Shown here in pieces: positions 1 through 6,626 of a stretch of DNA of 16,846 bases. Positions within the stretch are counted from its first letter, which is position 1, and each line of letters starts with the position of its first letter. The stretch lies in the NCBI GenBank assembly GCA_905235765.1, contig CAJOMM010000016.1, forward strand, positions 1 through 16,846. Reading direction: 5' to 3'. A model generated the notes under the pieces. The model did no database searches. It had not been told where the DNA came from and was given only the letters and a program-made list of their open reading frames with translations. Position numbers and translations under genes: made by a program. The stretch is from an uncultured Clostridia bacterium (lineage in GTDB: Bacteria > Bacillota > Clostridia > Christensenellales > Borkfalkiaceae).

Positions 1-21
1 CCCCCAAAATTATTCATAATC

Positions 22-50
22 AAAACGCCCACCCGAAAGGGTAGGCGTTT
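22..50 (-). terminator. Terminator hairpin beside the tRNA-Thr fragment
   Basis: An AAACGCC / GGCGTTT stem, one mismatch, then ACCC / GGGT closes a four-base loop (GAAA on the plus strand). It lies directly 3' of the CCA end of the tRNA fragment when read on the minus strand and is followed there by a short T-rich stretch. If the fragment is the displaced 3' end of the original tRNA gene, this would be that gene's original terminator. Confidence 0.6.
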
Positions 51-53
51 CTT

Positions 54-99
54 TGGAGCTACTGGGCGGACTTGAACCGCCGACCTGCTGATTACGAAT
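54..99 (-). pseudogene. 3' half of a tRNA-Thr gene (att-like remnant)
   Basis: Read on the minus strand, this holds one base of the 5' anticodon stem, the anticodon loop with CGT, the 3' anticodon stem, the variable region, the T arm, the 3' acceptor strand and the encoded CCA. It matches the complete tRNA-Thr at 5514-5559 in 44 of 46 positions; the differences are AC for GG at 61-62. Similarity stops abruptly at position 100, so the D arm and the 5' acceptor strand are missing and no tRNA can form. The break at the anticodon stem-loop is where many tyrosine-recombinase elements cross over. It is best read as the distal attachment-site copy of an integrated element; a decayed tandem tRNA duplicate is the alternative. 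Confidence 0.85.
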
Positions 100-144
100 T
101 AGGTCAGAAATTTTTAACATTGTTTTTCAGTGGCGACGATTGCA

Positions 145-181
145 AAAAATCCCGCCTTTTTATTATTTTTGCGGGATTTTT
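145..181 (-). terminator. Terminator, probably for the minus-strand island genes
   Basis: An 11-bp perfect stem (AAAAATCCCGC / GCGGGATTTTT) with a 15-base A/T loop. On the minus strand the stem runs into a TTTTTT tract. It is the first clear terminator downstream of the orphan gene that ends at 315. It is nearly symmetric, so it may also work on the plus strand. Confidence 0.65.
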
Positions 182-314
182 CGTGATTTGTTTCAGTTTT
201 GTCCCTTGCGTAAATTCAACCCATTTACACAAGTTTTATGAAAAAGTTTTACAAAATTTTTGACAGGGGAGTGAATAGGAAACAAATTCAGACCATTTAA
301 AACTGTATAGTCCT

Positions 315-1208
315 CTACTTCATTAAATCTTCTCTCTTATCGTTTTGCTTATCTACGCAAACAAAGACAACATTTATATTGTTCTTTGAAAGAATATTAT
401 CAGAATAATACTCGTCATTATCTTCCGCCAAAACCTCCATTTCTACAAAATCTTTTGGTGCGTCAGGGAAAGACTTACATAAAATCTTTTTCTGTCTGTA
501 AGAAATAGGCGAGCCAACATAAAAATCTTCAAGCGCATTGCCGAAATCCATAAGACCGTGACAACCCTGCAAATCTAATTCATTATTTATTTTTTCCAGA
601 AAGTTAATTCCTCCATTAAACGGTAGTTTTTTACTATCTGTTTTGTATGGCGCTCCATTGATGTCAATTAGGTCTGCCCGATAATAGTTCATATTATAGG
701 AATTGTTGCCCTTATAAAAAACGCCATAGCTACATATAGAAGGCAACTTTGCGCTATTTAAAAAATTACCCCTCACAAATGGAATTTTGCTACGCTTGAT
801 GTATGGTTTACATTTTAATAGATAAAGTTGCAAAACATTTAAATAAAATTTATCATCATATTTATACTGTCTTTCATATTTGTTCTGCATAAAAGTTATT
901 TTCGCAGTATGTCTCTTTGGGCTGTACGTTACTAATAGCAAATCTGCCAATTCAGTTGTTATATCGTTGAAATATCCGTTATTGCTTGGCTTATTTTTTG
1001 GGTTAAACGATAAGAAACTATCTTCCATATCGAATGTTGTCCCGCTTTTTGCGTTAGAATGAATTACTTTTGCACGATAGAATTGACTATTTAATTGTTC
1101 AAAACTTACTTTTAGCGTATTAAACAAACAAACTTCGTTAATCCCGCTACATTTACAATTATTAAGTAAATTGTTAAAATTACTTTCCAAACAACTGCCT
1201 AATCCCAT
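315..1208 (-). CDS. Orphan hypothetical protein, possible PD-(D/E)xK-like fold
   Basis: A 297-aa protein that I do not recognise. I chose the start at 1208 because AAAGGAG lies five bases upstream. An in-frame ATG at 1259 overlaps the stop of the preceding gene (ATGA) and would add 17 residues but has no such ribosome site. There is no signal peptide or membrane segment, so it is probably cytoplasmic. Around residues 86-110 the pattern is ELAD, a hydrophobic strand (LLLVTY), a short turn and a second strand ending in QNK. This resembles the D...(E/Q)xK core of PD-(D/E)xK nucleases with D89 and Q108/K110, a resemblance by eye only. The N-terminus is Cys-rich (C6, C18, C20, C27). The gene lies 47 bases after the LRR gene and is probably cotranscribed with it. 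AT-rich codon use suggests transfer. Confidence 0.7.
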   Translation of the reverse strand: MGLGSCLESNFNNLLNNCKCSGINEVCLFNTLKVSFEQLNSQFYRAKVIHSNAKSGTTFDMEDSFLSFNPKNKPSNNGYFNDITTELADLLLVTYSPKRHTAKITFMQNKYERQYKYDDKFYLNVLQLYLLKCKPYIKRSKIPFVRGNFLNSAKLPSICSYGVFYKGNNSYNMNYYRADLIDINGAPYKTDSKKLPFNGGINFLEKINNELDLQGCHGLMDFGNALEDFYVGSPISYRQKKILCKSFPDAPKDFVEMEVLAEDNDEYYSDNILSKNNINVVFVCVDKQNDKREDLMK

Positions 1209-1255
1209 ATGTTCTCCTTTGTTGATGTCTCTATTTTTTTGAACTATATATTGCG

Positions 1256-3955
1256 TCATATACGTCTCCAAGTATAAGTCTTATAGAGTAATCTTAAAGC
1301 TATAGCGGCTTTTGATGAGTCTGATACTTCAGAGTCTAAAATCGTATAATTGCCACCCTCTTTAGTGATACGCCAACCAGTTGTTTTATAACTAGAGTAG
1401 AACTTTACACTCTGTAAATTGCTGCAACCAGTAAAAGCGTTATATTCTATTCTGTCAAGACCCGCACCTAACTTTACACTAATTAAAGACGAACAATTCT
1501 CAAAAGCACTTGCCCCTATACTAATAACACTGCCTGAGACAGTAATGTCCATTAATTCATTTTTATTATAGAATGCATATTGATATATCTCTGTAATACC
1601 CTCTGGAATTGTAAGCTCTTTTTCAATACCGTTATACCCAACAATTATTTCCCCATTATATATTGTATATCCATTCCAATTTGTCAGTTTACTATCTCCA
1701 CTTAATGGGGTATAGATGTTTTTAGCATAATATCCTAAATAACCGTTGTCACTACTTCCTATAGTTATGGTTAATTCTGATTTATTATAGACTTCTACAA
1801 GACAATGACAATTATAGAACGCATTTGACCCTACGCTTATAAGGCTTTTGGGTATTGTTATATTCGTTAAGTTGAAACAATAAGAAAATGCGTTATCGCC
1901 TATATCTGTAACGCCTTCAGGAAGGTTTATACTTTCTAAATTGCTATCGTGGAATGCACCTCCTTTTATTCTCGTGACACTGTTTGGTATTATTATACTA
2001 GTCCCTTTATACCCATTAAAGCCGCCTAATTCCGTTAAGCTTGGGTTATCACACCATTCTATTTGACACGAACAATTAGAAAACGCACCGCCTTCTATAC
2101 TCGTTACTCTATTACCAATTACTACACTTGTTATATTGGTGCAATTCTGGAATGCATTGTATAATATATCTCCACCGTTTACAATTACAGTTCTTAAAGA
2201 TGATGGTATATAAAATTTAGGAACAGGGCGAGACGAACTCTCCACAAATCCCTCAGGTCTTTGTGCGGTTTCCACCCCACCAGAATAAGATTGGCTGCCA
2301 AAAAAATATCCGAATAAAGTATTTGCACTTGCAGTTGTTGTATACTTATTGCTACCGATAAATGGTACCTGAACACGTTCTAGTGATGAACAATCATAGA
2401 AAATGCTTTCTCCTATAATATATACGCTGTCTGGAATCACTATGCTTGTTATACTAGTACAATTATGGAATGCATATCCTCTTATCTCAATTATGTTATT
2501 CGGCACTACAATAGCCGTATCTGTTCCTTTGTATCCTAAAAGTATACTTTCATCATAAACCATAAAACCGTTACTATCCGTTGCAATTCTACTATTATAA
2601 GGATTTGTATATACAGCTTTGGCATAATACCCTAAATAACCATTGTCAGTACTTCCAATAGTTATGGTTAATTTTGATTTATTATAGACTTCTACAAGAC
2701 AATGACAATTATAGAACGCATATGACCCTATATTCTCAATTTTATCGGAAATTGTGATATTGGTTAATGACCAGCAATTTTCAAATAAACCAGCTTCAAT
2801 TATTGTTAATTTGCTATCATCTTCAAATATAACATTTGCTAAACTGCTGCAGTTTGTAAATGCATAATATCCTATGCTTATTACATTATTAGGAATTGTT
2901 ATACTCAATAAACTACTGCAGGCATTGAAAGCATTATCTCCTATACTTATAACGCTATCGGGTATCATTATGTACGTTAAACTAATGCAACCAGAGAATG
3001 CAGAACTTCCTATAATTGTAACATAATTGGGAATAATTACTTCCGTCACCATTTTATCTTTTATTCCAGTTATTGTACACTCGGTTGTATTAGAAGTAAA
3101 GTTATAGTTTAGCATTTCAGGCTTAACCGTGAAATCTGCGGTGTAGTCCATATCTTTATCAACGGTAAAAGACGGTATAGTGTTATCATAAGTTAAAACG
3201 TCGTCGCCGTTATGCCAACCTTTCCAATCGTAACCTAAATACCCCTCGTTATAACTTGCCGTAACGCCATCTATCGTATAACCGTATTTATATTTACCGT
3301 TACGGGAATTTTTTACAGTTACATTATCGCCCGCAACAAGTCTTATCGTATATTCGTTTCTCGTATAATAAACTTTCAAAACCGTGCTTTCGTTGCCATT
3401 TATGTTTGCACTTTCTACGCTTTGACTAACGGTTGCGTGGGTAAAATGTTCGTATTCTTTTATATCCGTCGTTTGAACGGTTGCCAAAGTGTCGGTTTCG
3501 CCGTATTTTTCTGCCGTATCGCTTTCCTGTTTTGTAAAACTGCCGTCTAATTCTTCAAGATAGTGTTCGACCAAATATTTTGTATTTGCGTTAGCCGTCC
3601 ATTTAGCCGTATAAAACAAATTTTCACTCGGCATTGTAAAGGTATAAGATAATTCGTTTGTTAATAAATTATCTCCGTCATACCAACCGTTAAAGGTGTA
3701 GCCGTCGTTAGTCGTCGCCGTTATCGTTACGCTTTCGCCGACAGTTATTTTCGTCTCGTTATGTACGGTTACCTTTCCCGCCTTATCGTTGTTTATGCCT
3801 GTTGTTAAGGTATAATATACCCAACTTGCCGTTACCGTCGTATTCTTTATTATCGGGTTTGTAAAATCATAATCCCAACCGTCAAAGGTATATCCCGCTC
3901 TCGTAGTGGTGGGTTCGGTGGTAAAACTATCTTCTTCAACTTGCCGACTTGACAC
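1256..3955 (-). CDS. BspA-like LRR_5 protein, C-terminal part of a broken gene
   Basis: An 899-codon open segment. Approximate residues: 20-45 Listeria-Bacteroides repeat (AGYTFDGW), 50-118 InlB-type repeat (DGYTFNGWYDGD), 125-200 MucBP-like (KYLVEHYLEELDG), 205-275 another repeat with GWHNGDD, and about 292-880 BspA-type LRR_5 repeats (IPxxVxxIGxxAFxxCxSLxxI). It ends in a short YTWRRI tail with no LPXTG sorting motif, so surface attachment must come from the upstream lipobox. The GTG at 3955 is unlikely to be a real start: it has no good ribosome site, and the same frame stays open and homologous back to 4081. Two LRR blocks carry nearly identical CHCLVEVYNKS inserts. The LRR half looks AT-richer than the N-terminal half. 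Confidence 0.85.
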   Translation of the reverse strand: MSSRQVEEDSFTTEPTTTRAGYTFDGWDYDFTNPIIKNTTVTASWVYYTLTTGINNDKAGKVTVHNETKITVGESVTITATTNDGYTFNGWYDGDNLLTNELSYTFTMPSENLFYTAKWTANANTKYLVEHYLEELDGSFTKQESDTAEKYGETDTLATVQTTDIKEYEHFTHATVSQSVESANINGNESTVLKVYYTRNEYTIRLVAGDNVTVKNSRNGKYKYGYTIDGVTASYNEGYLGYDWKGWHNGDDVLTYDNTIPSFTVDKDMDYTADFTVKPEMLNYNFTSNTTECTITGIKDKMVTEVIIPNYVTIIGSSAFSGCISLTYIMIPDSVISIGDNAFNACSSLLSITIPNNVISIGYYAFTNCSSLANVIFEDDSKLTIIEAGLFENCWSLTNITISDKIENIGSYAFYNCHCLVEVYNKSKLTITIGSTDNGYLGYYAKAVYTNPYNSRIATDSNGFMVYDESILLGYKGTDTAIVVPNNIIEIRGYAFHNCTSITSIVIPDSVYIIGESIFYDCSSLERVQVPFIGSNKYTTTASANTLFGYFFGSQSYSGGVETAQRPEGFVESSSRPVPKFYIPSSLRTVIVNGGDILYNAFQNCTNITSVVIGNRVTSIEGGAFSNCSCQIEWCDNPSLTELGGFNGYKGTSIIIPNSVTRIKGGAFHDSNLESINLPEGVTDIGDNAFSYCFNLTNITIPKSLISVGSNAFYNCHCLVEVYNKSELTITIGSSDNGYLGYYAKNIYTPLSGDSKLTNWNGYTIYNGEIIVGYNGIEKELTIPEGITEIYQYAFYNKNELMDITVSGSVISIGASAFENCSSLISVKLGAGLDRIEYNAFTGCSNLQSVKFYSSYKTTGWRITKEGGNYTILDSEVSDSSKAAIALRLLYKTYTWRRI
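1725..1833 (-). repeat. Internal direct repeat, copy A (LRR region)
   Basis: About 109 bases nearly identical to 2622-2730, about 90% by eye, in the same orientation. It encodes the segment containing NAFYNCHCLVEVYNKSELT and the following NGYLGYYAK. The high DNA identity points to recent intragenic duplication or gene conversion. Confidence 0.8.
2622..2730 (-). repeat. Internal direct repeat, copy B (LRR region)
   Basis: Partner of 1725-1833, 897 bases away. That distance is divisible by three, so an exchange between the copies would keep the reading frame and change the LRR count. It encodes YAFYNCHCLVEVYNKSKLT and NGYLGYYAK. Confidence 0.8.
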
Positions 3956-4067
3956 CGCGCTACCGCCGTTGGTGTTAAAAGTTACGGTGTAAATCGGTCT
4001 TCTTCTGACCGTAATAGTAAACAGCCTTATATCATTACCGACAGTTTCGGTAATATAAAAAGTGTTA

Positions 4068-4337
4068 TCACCTATTTCCAGGTACGGTTTTTGTGGGTAC
4101 TTGCTTTATACCGTAAATATCGATAGATACAACGAAAGTTGCGTTGCCTTTAATCTCTACTTCGTTAATAAAAGAGAACGTCTCCGTTTCGTTCGATACT
4201 TTGCCGTAAACGTTCGTGCCGTCTACGTTTAACGTCTTGAAAACAATCCCGTTTTTAACGAGCTTTGAGCCTGTGTCTATCACCGTATCGGTCGCTCCGC
4301 AACCGCGATCGCACCTTGCGGTCTTCGTTCCGTTCAT
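4068..4337 (-). pseudogene. Middle fragment of the broken BspA-like gene
   Basis: An 89-codon open fragment beginning NGTKTARCDRGCGATD, a CxxxC repeat unit like those upstream, followed by a beta-rich stretch (ETFSFINEVEIKGNATF). Its apparent Met at 4337 is created by the frameshift, where TAT-G-AAC reads as TATGAAC, and is not a start. It ends at a TGA (4068-4070) made by the next frameshift; one frame over, the text continues as LEIGDNTFYITETVGND into the 899-codon segment. Confidence 0.75.
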
Positions 4338-4450
4338 ACGTCGCGTTGTTGTCCGAAACGTAGTTAGTAAACAAATGCCCTAATTTATCTATTGTCTTGT
4401 TTTCTCTCGATAACTCTTCTTCGCATACGCTACAATAAACAACTATATCG

Positions 4451-4780
4451 TAACTGCCGTTTTCAGTACAAGTAGCATCTATCTTTTTCTCTTCTACTGC
4501 GGCAGACGGTGTATGCCCTAACGCTGCCGTATAGTTATCTACTATCGTCGCAACTCGTACAGGTATGAGTCGTATAGCCTTGTTCCGTACAAGTGGGATT
4601 TGTTACTTTGCTTTCGTAGTTATGTCCTAACTTACCTATCGTTTTTTGCTCTCTCGATATCTCTTCTCCGCATGCGGAACAATATACGACTGAATCGTAA
4701 CTGCCGTTTTCAGTATAAGTAGCGTCTATCCTGTTTTCTTCTACCGCGGCAGACGGTGTATGCCCTAACGCGTCTATCTC
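4451..4780 (-). repeat. Tandem CxxC repeat units with a 247-base period
   Basis: Blocks starting at 4451 and 4698 match closely for roughly 80 bases and encode ALGHTPSAAVEE, then IDAT-TENGSYD and a CSxC pair. The period is 247, one more than a multiple of three. Tandem units of a coding gene should keep frame, so the period itself reveals the net loss of two bases between the copies. Confidence 0.75.
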
Positions 4781-5191
4781 TTCCGTCTGCGTGTCTCCGC
4801 AAGAACATGTTCCCGTTCTTACGCCTTTCTCCGTACAAGTCGGCTGTTTTGTTATCTCCCACGCGTATTCGTGTTCGTGATTCGGCTTAAACTTTGCATA
4901 AACGCTCATATCGGAAGATAGCGGCGCGTCTGAAAGGCTATTTGCCGTAAAAGGCTTTTCCCAAACGTCTTTATCCCAAAACCACCCGTCGAAAGTGTAA
5001 TTATCTTTTTGCGGATCGTTCGGTAAAGATATTTTCTCATTACCCGTGGTGTCAATAGTTTTTACCACTTCGCCATCCACGACAAAACTTAATTTAAAAC
5101 TTATAGGACTTTCTCCGCACGCAGTAAATACAAACAGTGTAGAGCAAACAACCATGCAAAGGACTAAAATCTTTAACGCTACCTTTTTCAT
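4535..5191 (-). CDS. N-terminal part of the BspA-like lipoprotein
   Basis: A 218-codon segment starting at ATG with AGGAG upstream (AGTAGGAGAAAGTAT). Residues 1-25 form a lipoprotein signal peptide: Lys-Lys, a hydrophobic core, and FTAC with the modified Cys at 25. Residues about 30-100 hold a Listeria-Bacteroides repeat (NYTFDGWFWDKD). From residue 105 there are two CxxC-type repeats (PTCTEKGVRTGTCSCG; VVYCSACGEE) and the start of a third (PTCTEQGYTTHTCTSC). The stop at 4535 comes from a frameshift, because the next frame continues the repeat. If translated alone, it would be a short secreted lipoprotein without LRRs. Confidence 0.85.
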   Translation of the reverse strand: MKKVALKILVLCMVVCSTLFVFTACGESPISFKLSFVVDGEVVKTIDTTGNEKISLPNDPQKDNYTFDGWFWDKDVWEKPFTANSLSDAPLSSDMSVYAKFKPNHEHEYAWEITKQPTCTEKGVRTGTCSCGDTQTEEIDALGHTPSAAVEENRIDATYTENGSYDSVVYCSACGEEISREQKTIGKLGHNYESKVTNPTCTEQGYTTHTCTSCDDSR

Positions 5192-5214
5192 ATACTTTCT
5201 CCTACTTAAAATTT

Positions 5215-5404
5215 AAAATAAAAGAGTGTCGCTCCTTGCGGAACGACACCGTGTAGAATACGTTTCGCAAGTTCAAGTTGCGACACTTTACCCATATTCC
5301 CACTGACAATGGTCAAGTACGAAACGTACTACTACCAAAAGATAGTACACAATTGTCAGTGGGCGTACTACACCCATTAGGGAAATATTAAGATAAAATG
5401 TCGC
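5215..5404 (-). ncRNA. Structured leader or free small RNA upstream of the lipoprotein gene
   Basis: The predicted transcription start, about 5404, coincides with the outer strand of a long helix. 5404-5394 pairs with 5290-5280 (GCGACAUUUUA with UAAAGUGUCGC, one G-U). Inside it, 5363-5352 pairs perfectly with 5310-5299 over 12 bp, and a small hairpin AGTACG-TTT-CGTACT caps the structure. A 10-bp hairpin with a GCAA tetraloop follows at 5249-5226, then UCUUUUAUUUU. Alternative pairings exist: GTGTAG near 5373 with CTACAC near 5255, and CGCAA with TTGCG after the outer stem. A free small RNA ending at the hairpin, or an attenuating leader of the lipoprotein gene, both fit. I match it to no known family. 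Confidence 0.5.
5226..5249 (-). terminator. Terminator or attenuator hairpin in the lipoprotein leader
   Basis: On the minus strand, GTGTCGTTCC / GGAGCGACAC is fully paired in RNA (one G-U) around a GCAA loop and is followed by TCTTTTATTTT. It lies 34 bases before the ATG of the lipoprotein gene, so it could end a short RNA or be an attenuator that readthrough must pass. Confidence 0.6.
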
Positions 5405-5410
5405 AAAAAC

Positions 5411-5439
5411 ATTTTATCAAATAATAATCAAAAAATCAA
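5411..5439 (-). promoter_or_regulatory. Promoter of the structured RNA / lipoprotein gene
   Basis: On the minus strand, -35 TTGATT (5434-5439), a 17-base spacer and -10 TAAAAT (5411-5416). The predicted start is at about 5404, at the base of the structured leader. Confidence 0.65.
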
Positions 5440-5476
5440 CAATTTTAATTAAACAAGTTCAAATCCCCGTAAGTAA

Positions 5477-5511
5477 AAAACAGAGGCAGGTACTTATCCT
5501 GTCTCTGTTTT
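5477..5511 (-). terminator. tRNA-Thr terminator
   Basis: On the minus strand, directly after the tRNA 3' end, AAAACAGAG, one mismatch and CAGG pair across a 7-base loop, followed by a T6 tract. If the island hypothesis holds, this terminator came in with the element and replaced the original, now at 22-50. Confidence 0.75.
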
Positions 5512-5513
5512 AG

Positions 5514-5589
5514 TGGAGCTGGTGGGCGGACTTGAACCGCCGACCTGCTGATTACGAATCAGCTGCTCTACCGACTGAGCCACACCAGC
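5514..5589 (-). tRNA. tRNA-Thr (anticodon CGT)
   Basis: A complete cloverleaf on the minus strand: acceptor GCTGGTG / CACCAGC, D stem GCTC / GAGC, anticodon stem GCTGA / TCAGC around TTCGTAA, T stem GGCGG / CCGCC with loop TTCAAGT, discriminator T and encoded CCA. Anticodon CGT reads the Thr codon ACG. The tRNA is transcribed from its own promoter at 5624-5652. Its 3' half is duplicated at 54-99, which marks it as the integration target of the segment to its left. Confidence 0.95.
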
Positions 5590-5623
5590 AAAATATCTTT
5601 GATATTTTTATCAAAGCCCCTTT

Positions 5624-5652
5624 ATATTAACACATTTTATTAAATTTATCAA
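5624..5652 (-). promoter_or_regulatory. tRNA-Thr promoter
   Basis: On the minus strand, -35 TTGATA (5647-5652), a 17-base spacer and -10 TAATAT (5624-5629). The predicted start is at about 5617, roughly 28 bases before the mature tRNA. Confidence 0.6.
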
Positions 5653-5699
5653 CGATTTTTTACGGTTTAAATTAAATTTAAGAAAAATCTTTTAATCGC

Positions 5700-6512
5700 T
5701 TAAAACAAAACCGCGGTTTTTAAGCAAGTATAAGACAAAGAAAGCCATTTTTGTACGGGCTCGTTTACCCACGCCGTCTCTTCGGTGGCAAGCGAAAGTC
5801 CGTGCCGACCGCTTTCAAATATATGCAATTCGAACGGCACACCTGCCGTCTTATAAGCCATCGCCATCAAAAGAGAGTTTTCCGACGGAACGGCGTTATC
5901 GTCCGCAGTCGCCCAGATAAAGGCAGGCGAAGACTTTTCGGTAACGCAAGTTTCGAGCGATAACGTATCAACGAGTTCTTTATTACCCCCGCAAAGGTTG
6001 TCAAAACTGCCGCGGTGCGCCTTTTCTCCACCGGTTATAACCGGATACGACAAAATTACCGCGTCGGGACGGACGAGCGCCGCTCTATTGCCGAGTGCTT
6101 TTTTAATTTCCGCACGGTCAAAACAAGTCGCAAGCATACCGGTAAGATGTCCGCCTGCGGAAAAGCCGATTGCTGCGACCTTGTCGGGTTTAACGCCGAG
6201 TTTTACGGCGTTTTCGCGTATATACGCTATAGCCATAGCCCCTTCGATAAGTTGTGCGGGGAAACGCACGGGCGCGACCGAGTATTCAAGAGTAAACGCG
6301 GCAAAACCTTGCGCAACGTAAGCGAGCGCGATACACTCTTTTTCTCTCGGAGCCACGAACCCGTACCTGCCGCCTGCGATAACGAGCATAGCGGGGCGAA
6401 CGCGCGACGGATAGTCGGGCGCTTCGGGCAGATAGACGTTAAGATAGCCCTGATCGCCAGCCTTTCTTTTCAATCCGAAATATTTATATAAATCTACTTT
6501 TTCGCAAAACAT
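5700..6512 (-). CDS. Alpha/beta-hydrolase (acetylxylan-esterase/BD-FAE-like)
   Basis: A 270-aa protein with an alpha/beta-hydrolase fold of the esterase/lipase type. The nucleophile elbow is GFSAG (Ser118), the acid is probably Asp205 in TADDNAVP and the base is His237 in SGRHGLS. GGRYGF (47-52) takes the place of the usual HGGG oxyanion motif. There is no signal peptide, so it is an intracellular hydrolase, perhaps deacetylating imported sugars; the substrate is inferred from family resemblance only. The ATG at 6512 has a weak AAGAAG ribosome site. A weak hairpin (5698-5725) overlaps the last codons and could be the terminator. It is single and divergent from the DUF6062 gene. Confidence 0.85.
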   Translation of the reverse strand: MFCEKVDLYKYFGLKRKAGDQGYLNVYLPEAPDYPSRVRPAMLVIAGGRYGFVAPREKECIALAYVAQGFAAFTLEYSVAPVRFPAQLIEGAMAIAYIRENAVKLGVKPDKVAAIGFSAGGHLTGMLATCFDRAEIKKALGNRAALVRPDAVILSYPVITGGEKAHRGSFDNLCGGNKELVDTLSLETCVTEKSSPAFIWATADDNAVPSENSLLMAMAYKTAGVPFELHIFESGRHGLSLATEETAWVNEPVQKWLSLSYTCLKTAVLF

Positions 6513-6552
6513 AAAATAACTTCTTTTTTGAATAATTGTCTGAAACAGTTTA

Positions 6553-6581
6553 ATTGTACCATTGTTGTTTTAAAAAAGCAA
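6553..6581 (-). promoter_or_regulatory. Promoter of the alpha/beta-hydrolase gene
   Basis: On the minus strand, -35 TTGCTT (6576-6581), a 17-base spacer and -10 TACAAT (6553-6558). The start is predicted at about 6546, giving a leader of about 34 bases. It is back to back with the promoter at 6592-6620. Confidence 0.65.
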
Positions 6582-6591
6582 GGTTTGAAGC

Positions 6592-6620
6592 TTGTAAAAC
6601 AAAAAAATTTTTGATATAAT
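6592..6620 (+). promoter_or_regulatory. Promoter of the DUF6062 gene (leaderless arrangement)
   Basis: -35 TTGTAA (6592-6597), a 17-base spacer and -10 TATAAT (6615-6620). Only six bases separate the -10 from the ATG at 6627, so transcription should begin at or next to the start codon. Confidence 0.7.
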
Positions 6621-6626
6621 TTTCCT

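Larger units (their letters stand above)
1256..5191 (-). pseudogene. BspA-like LRR surface lipoprotein gene with three frameshifts
   Basis: The segments 4535-5191, 4338-4542, 4080-4337 and 1256-4081 read in three successive frames, yet join into one coherent protein of about 1,310 residues. The order is lipoprotein signal peptide, Listeria-Bacteroides repeat, CxxC repeats, more InlB-type repeats and long LRR_5 repeats. Breaks lie near 4543, 4334 and 4082. Each leaves one stray base where a codon is expected, i.e. a net loss of two (or five) bases, all in the same direction. After the first break the frame continues with V-D-N-Y-T-A-A-L-G-H-T. The intact product would be a lipid-anchored exported protein of the kind linked to adhesion or host contact. 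The disruption may be real decay or an assembly error in a repetitive region. Confidence 0.8.
54..5559. mobile_element. Putative tRNA-Thr-integrated island without a visible integrase
   Basis: Direct repeats of the tRNA-Thr 3' half lie at 54-99 and 5514-5559, in the same orientation and 5,460 bases apart. The complete tRNA is at the right end with its 3' end facing the interval, which is the geometry left by site-specific integration into a tRNA 3' end. The cargo is a frameshifted BspA-like lipoprotein gene and an orphan gene, both AT-richer by eye than the housekeeping genes to the right. I recognise no recombinase, relaxase or transposase inside, so this would be a remnant, a satellite moved in trans, or the scar of a larger element. 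Confidence 0.6.

Noticed and set aside
72..263. 63-codon plus-strand ORF starting NRRPADYE
   Set aside because: Its first residues are a reading of the tRNA fragment, and it runs through the 145-181 hairpin; it has no ribosome site.
1257..1271. ATG at 1259 or TTG at 1271 as start of the orphan gene
   Set aside because: The ATGA overlap with the upstream stop is attractive, but the ATG at 1208 has a strong AAAGGAG at ideal spacing.
4068..4545. Programmed frameshifting in the lipoprotein gene
   Set aside because: There is no shared slippery sequence, pause hairpin or common stop context at the three sites; indels or assembly error are simpler.
5453..5470. GTTCAAATCCCCG, a tRNA T-arm lookalike
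   Set aside because: The 5' side of the T stem is not complementary and no other tRNA arm is present.
6015..6491. 158-codon plus-strand ORF
   Set aside because: It lies fully antisense to the well-supported alpha/beta-hydrolase and has no ribosome site or family resemblance.
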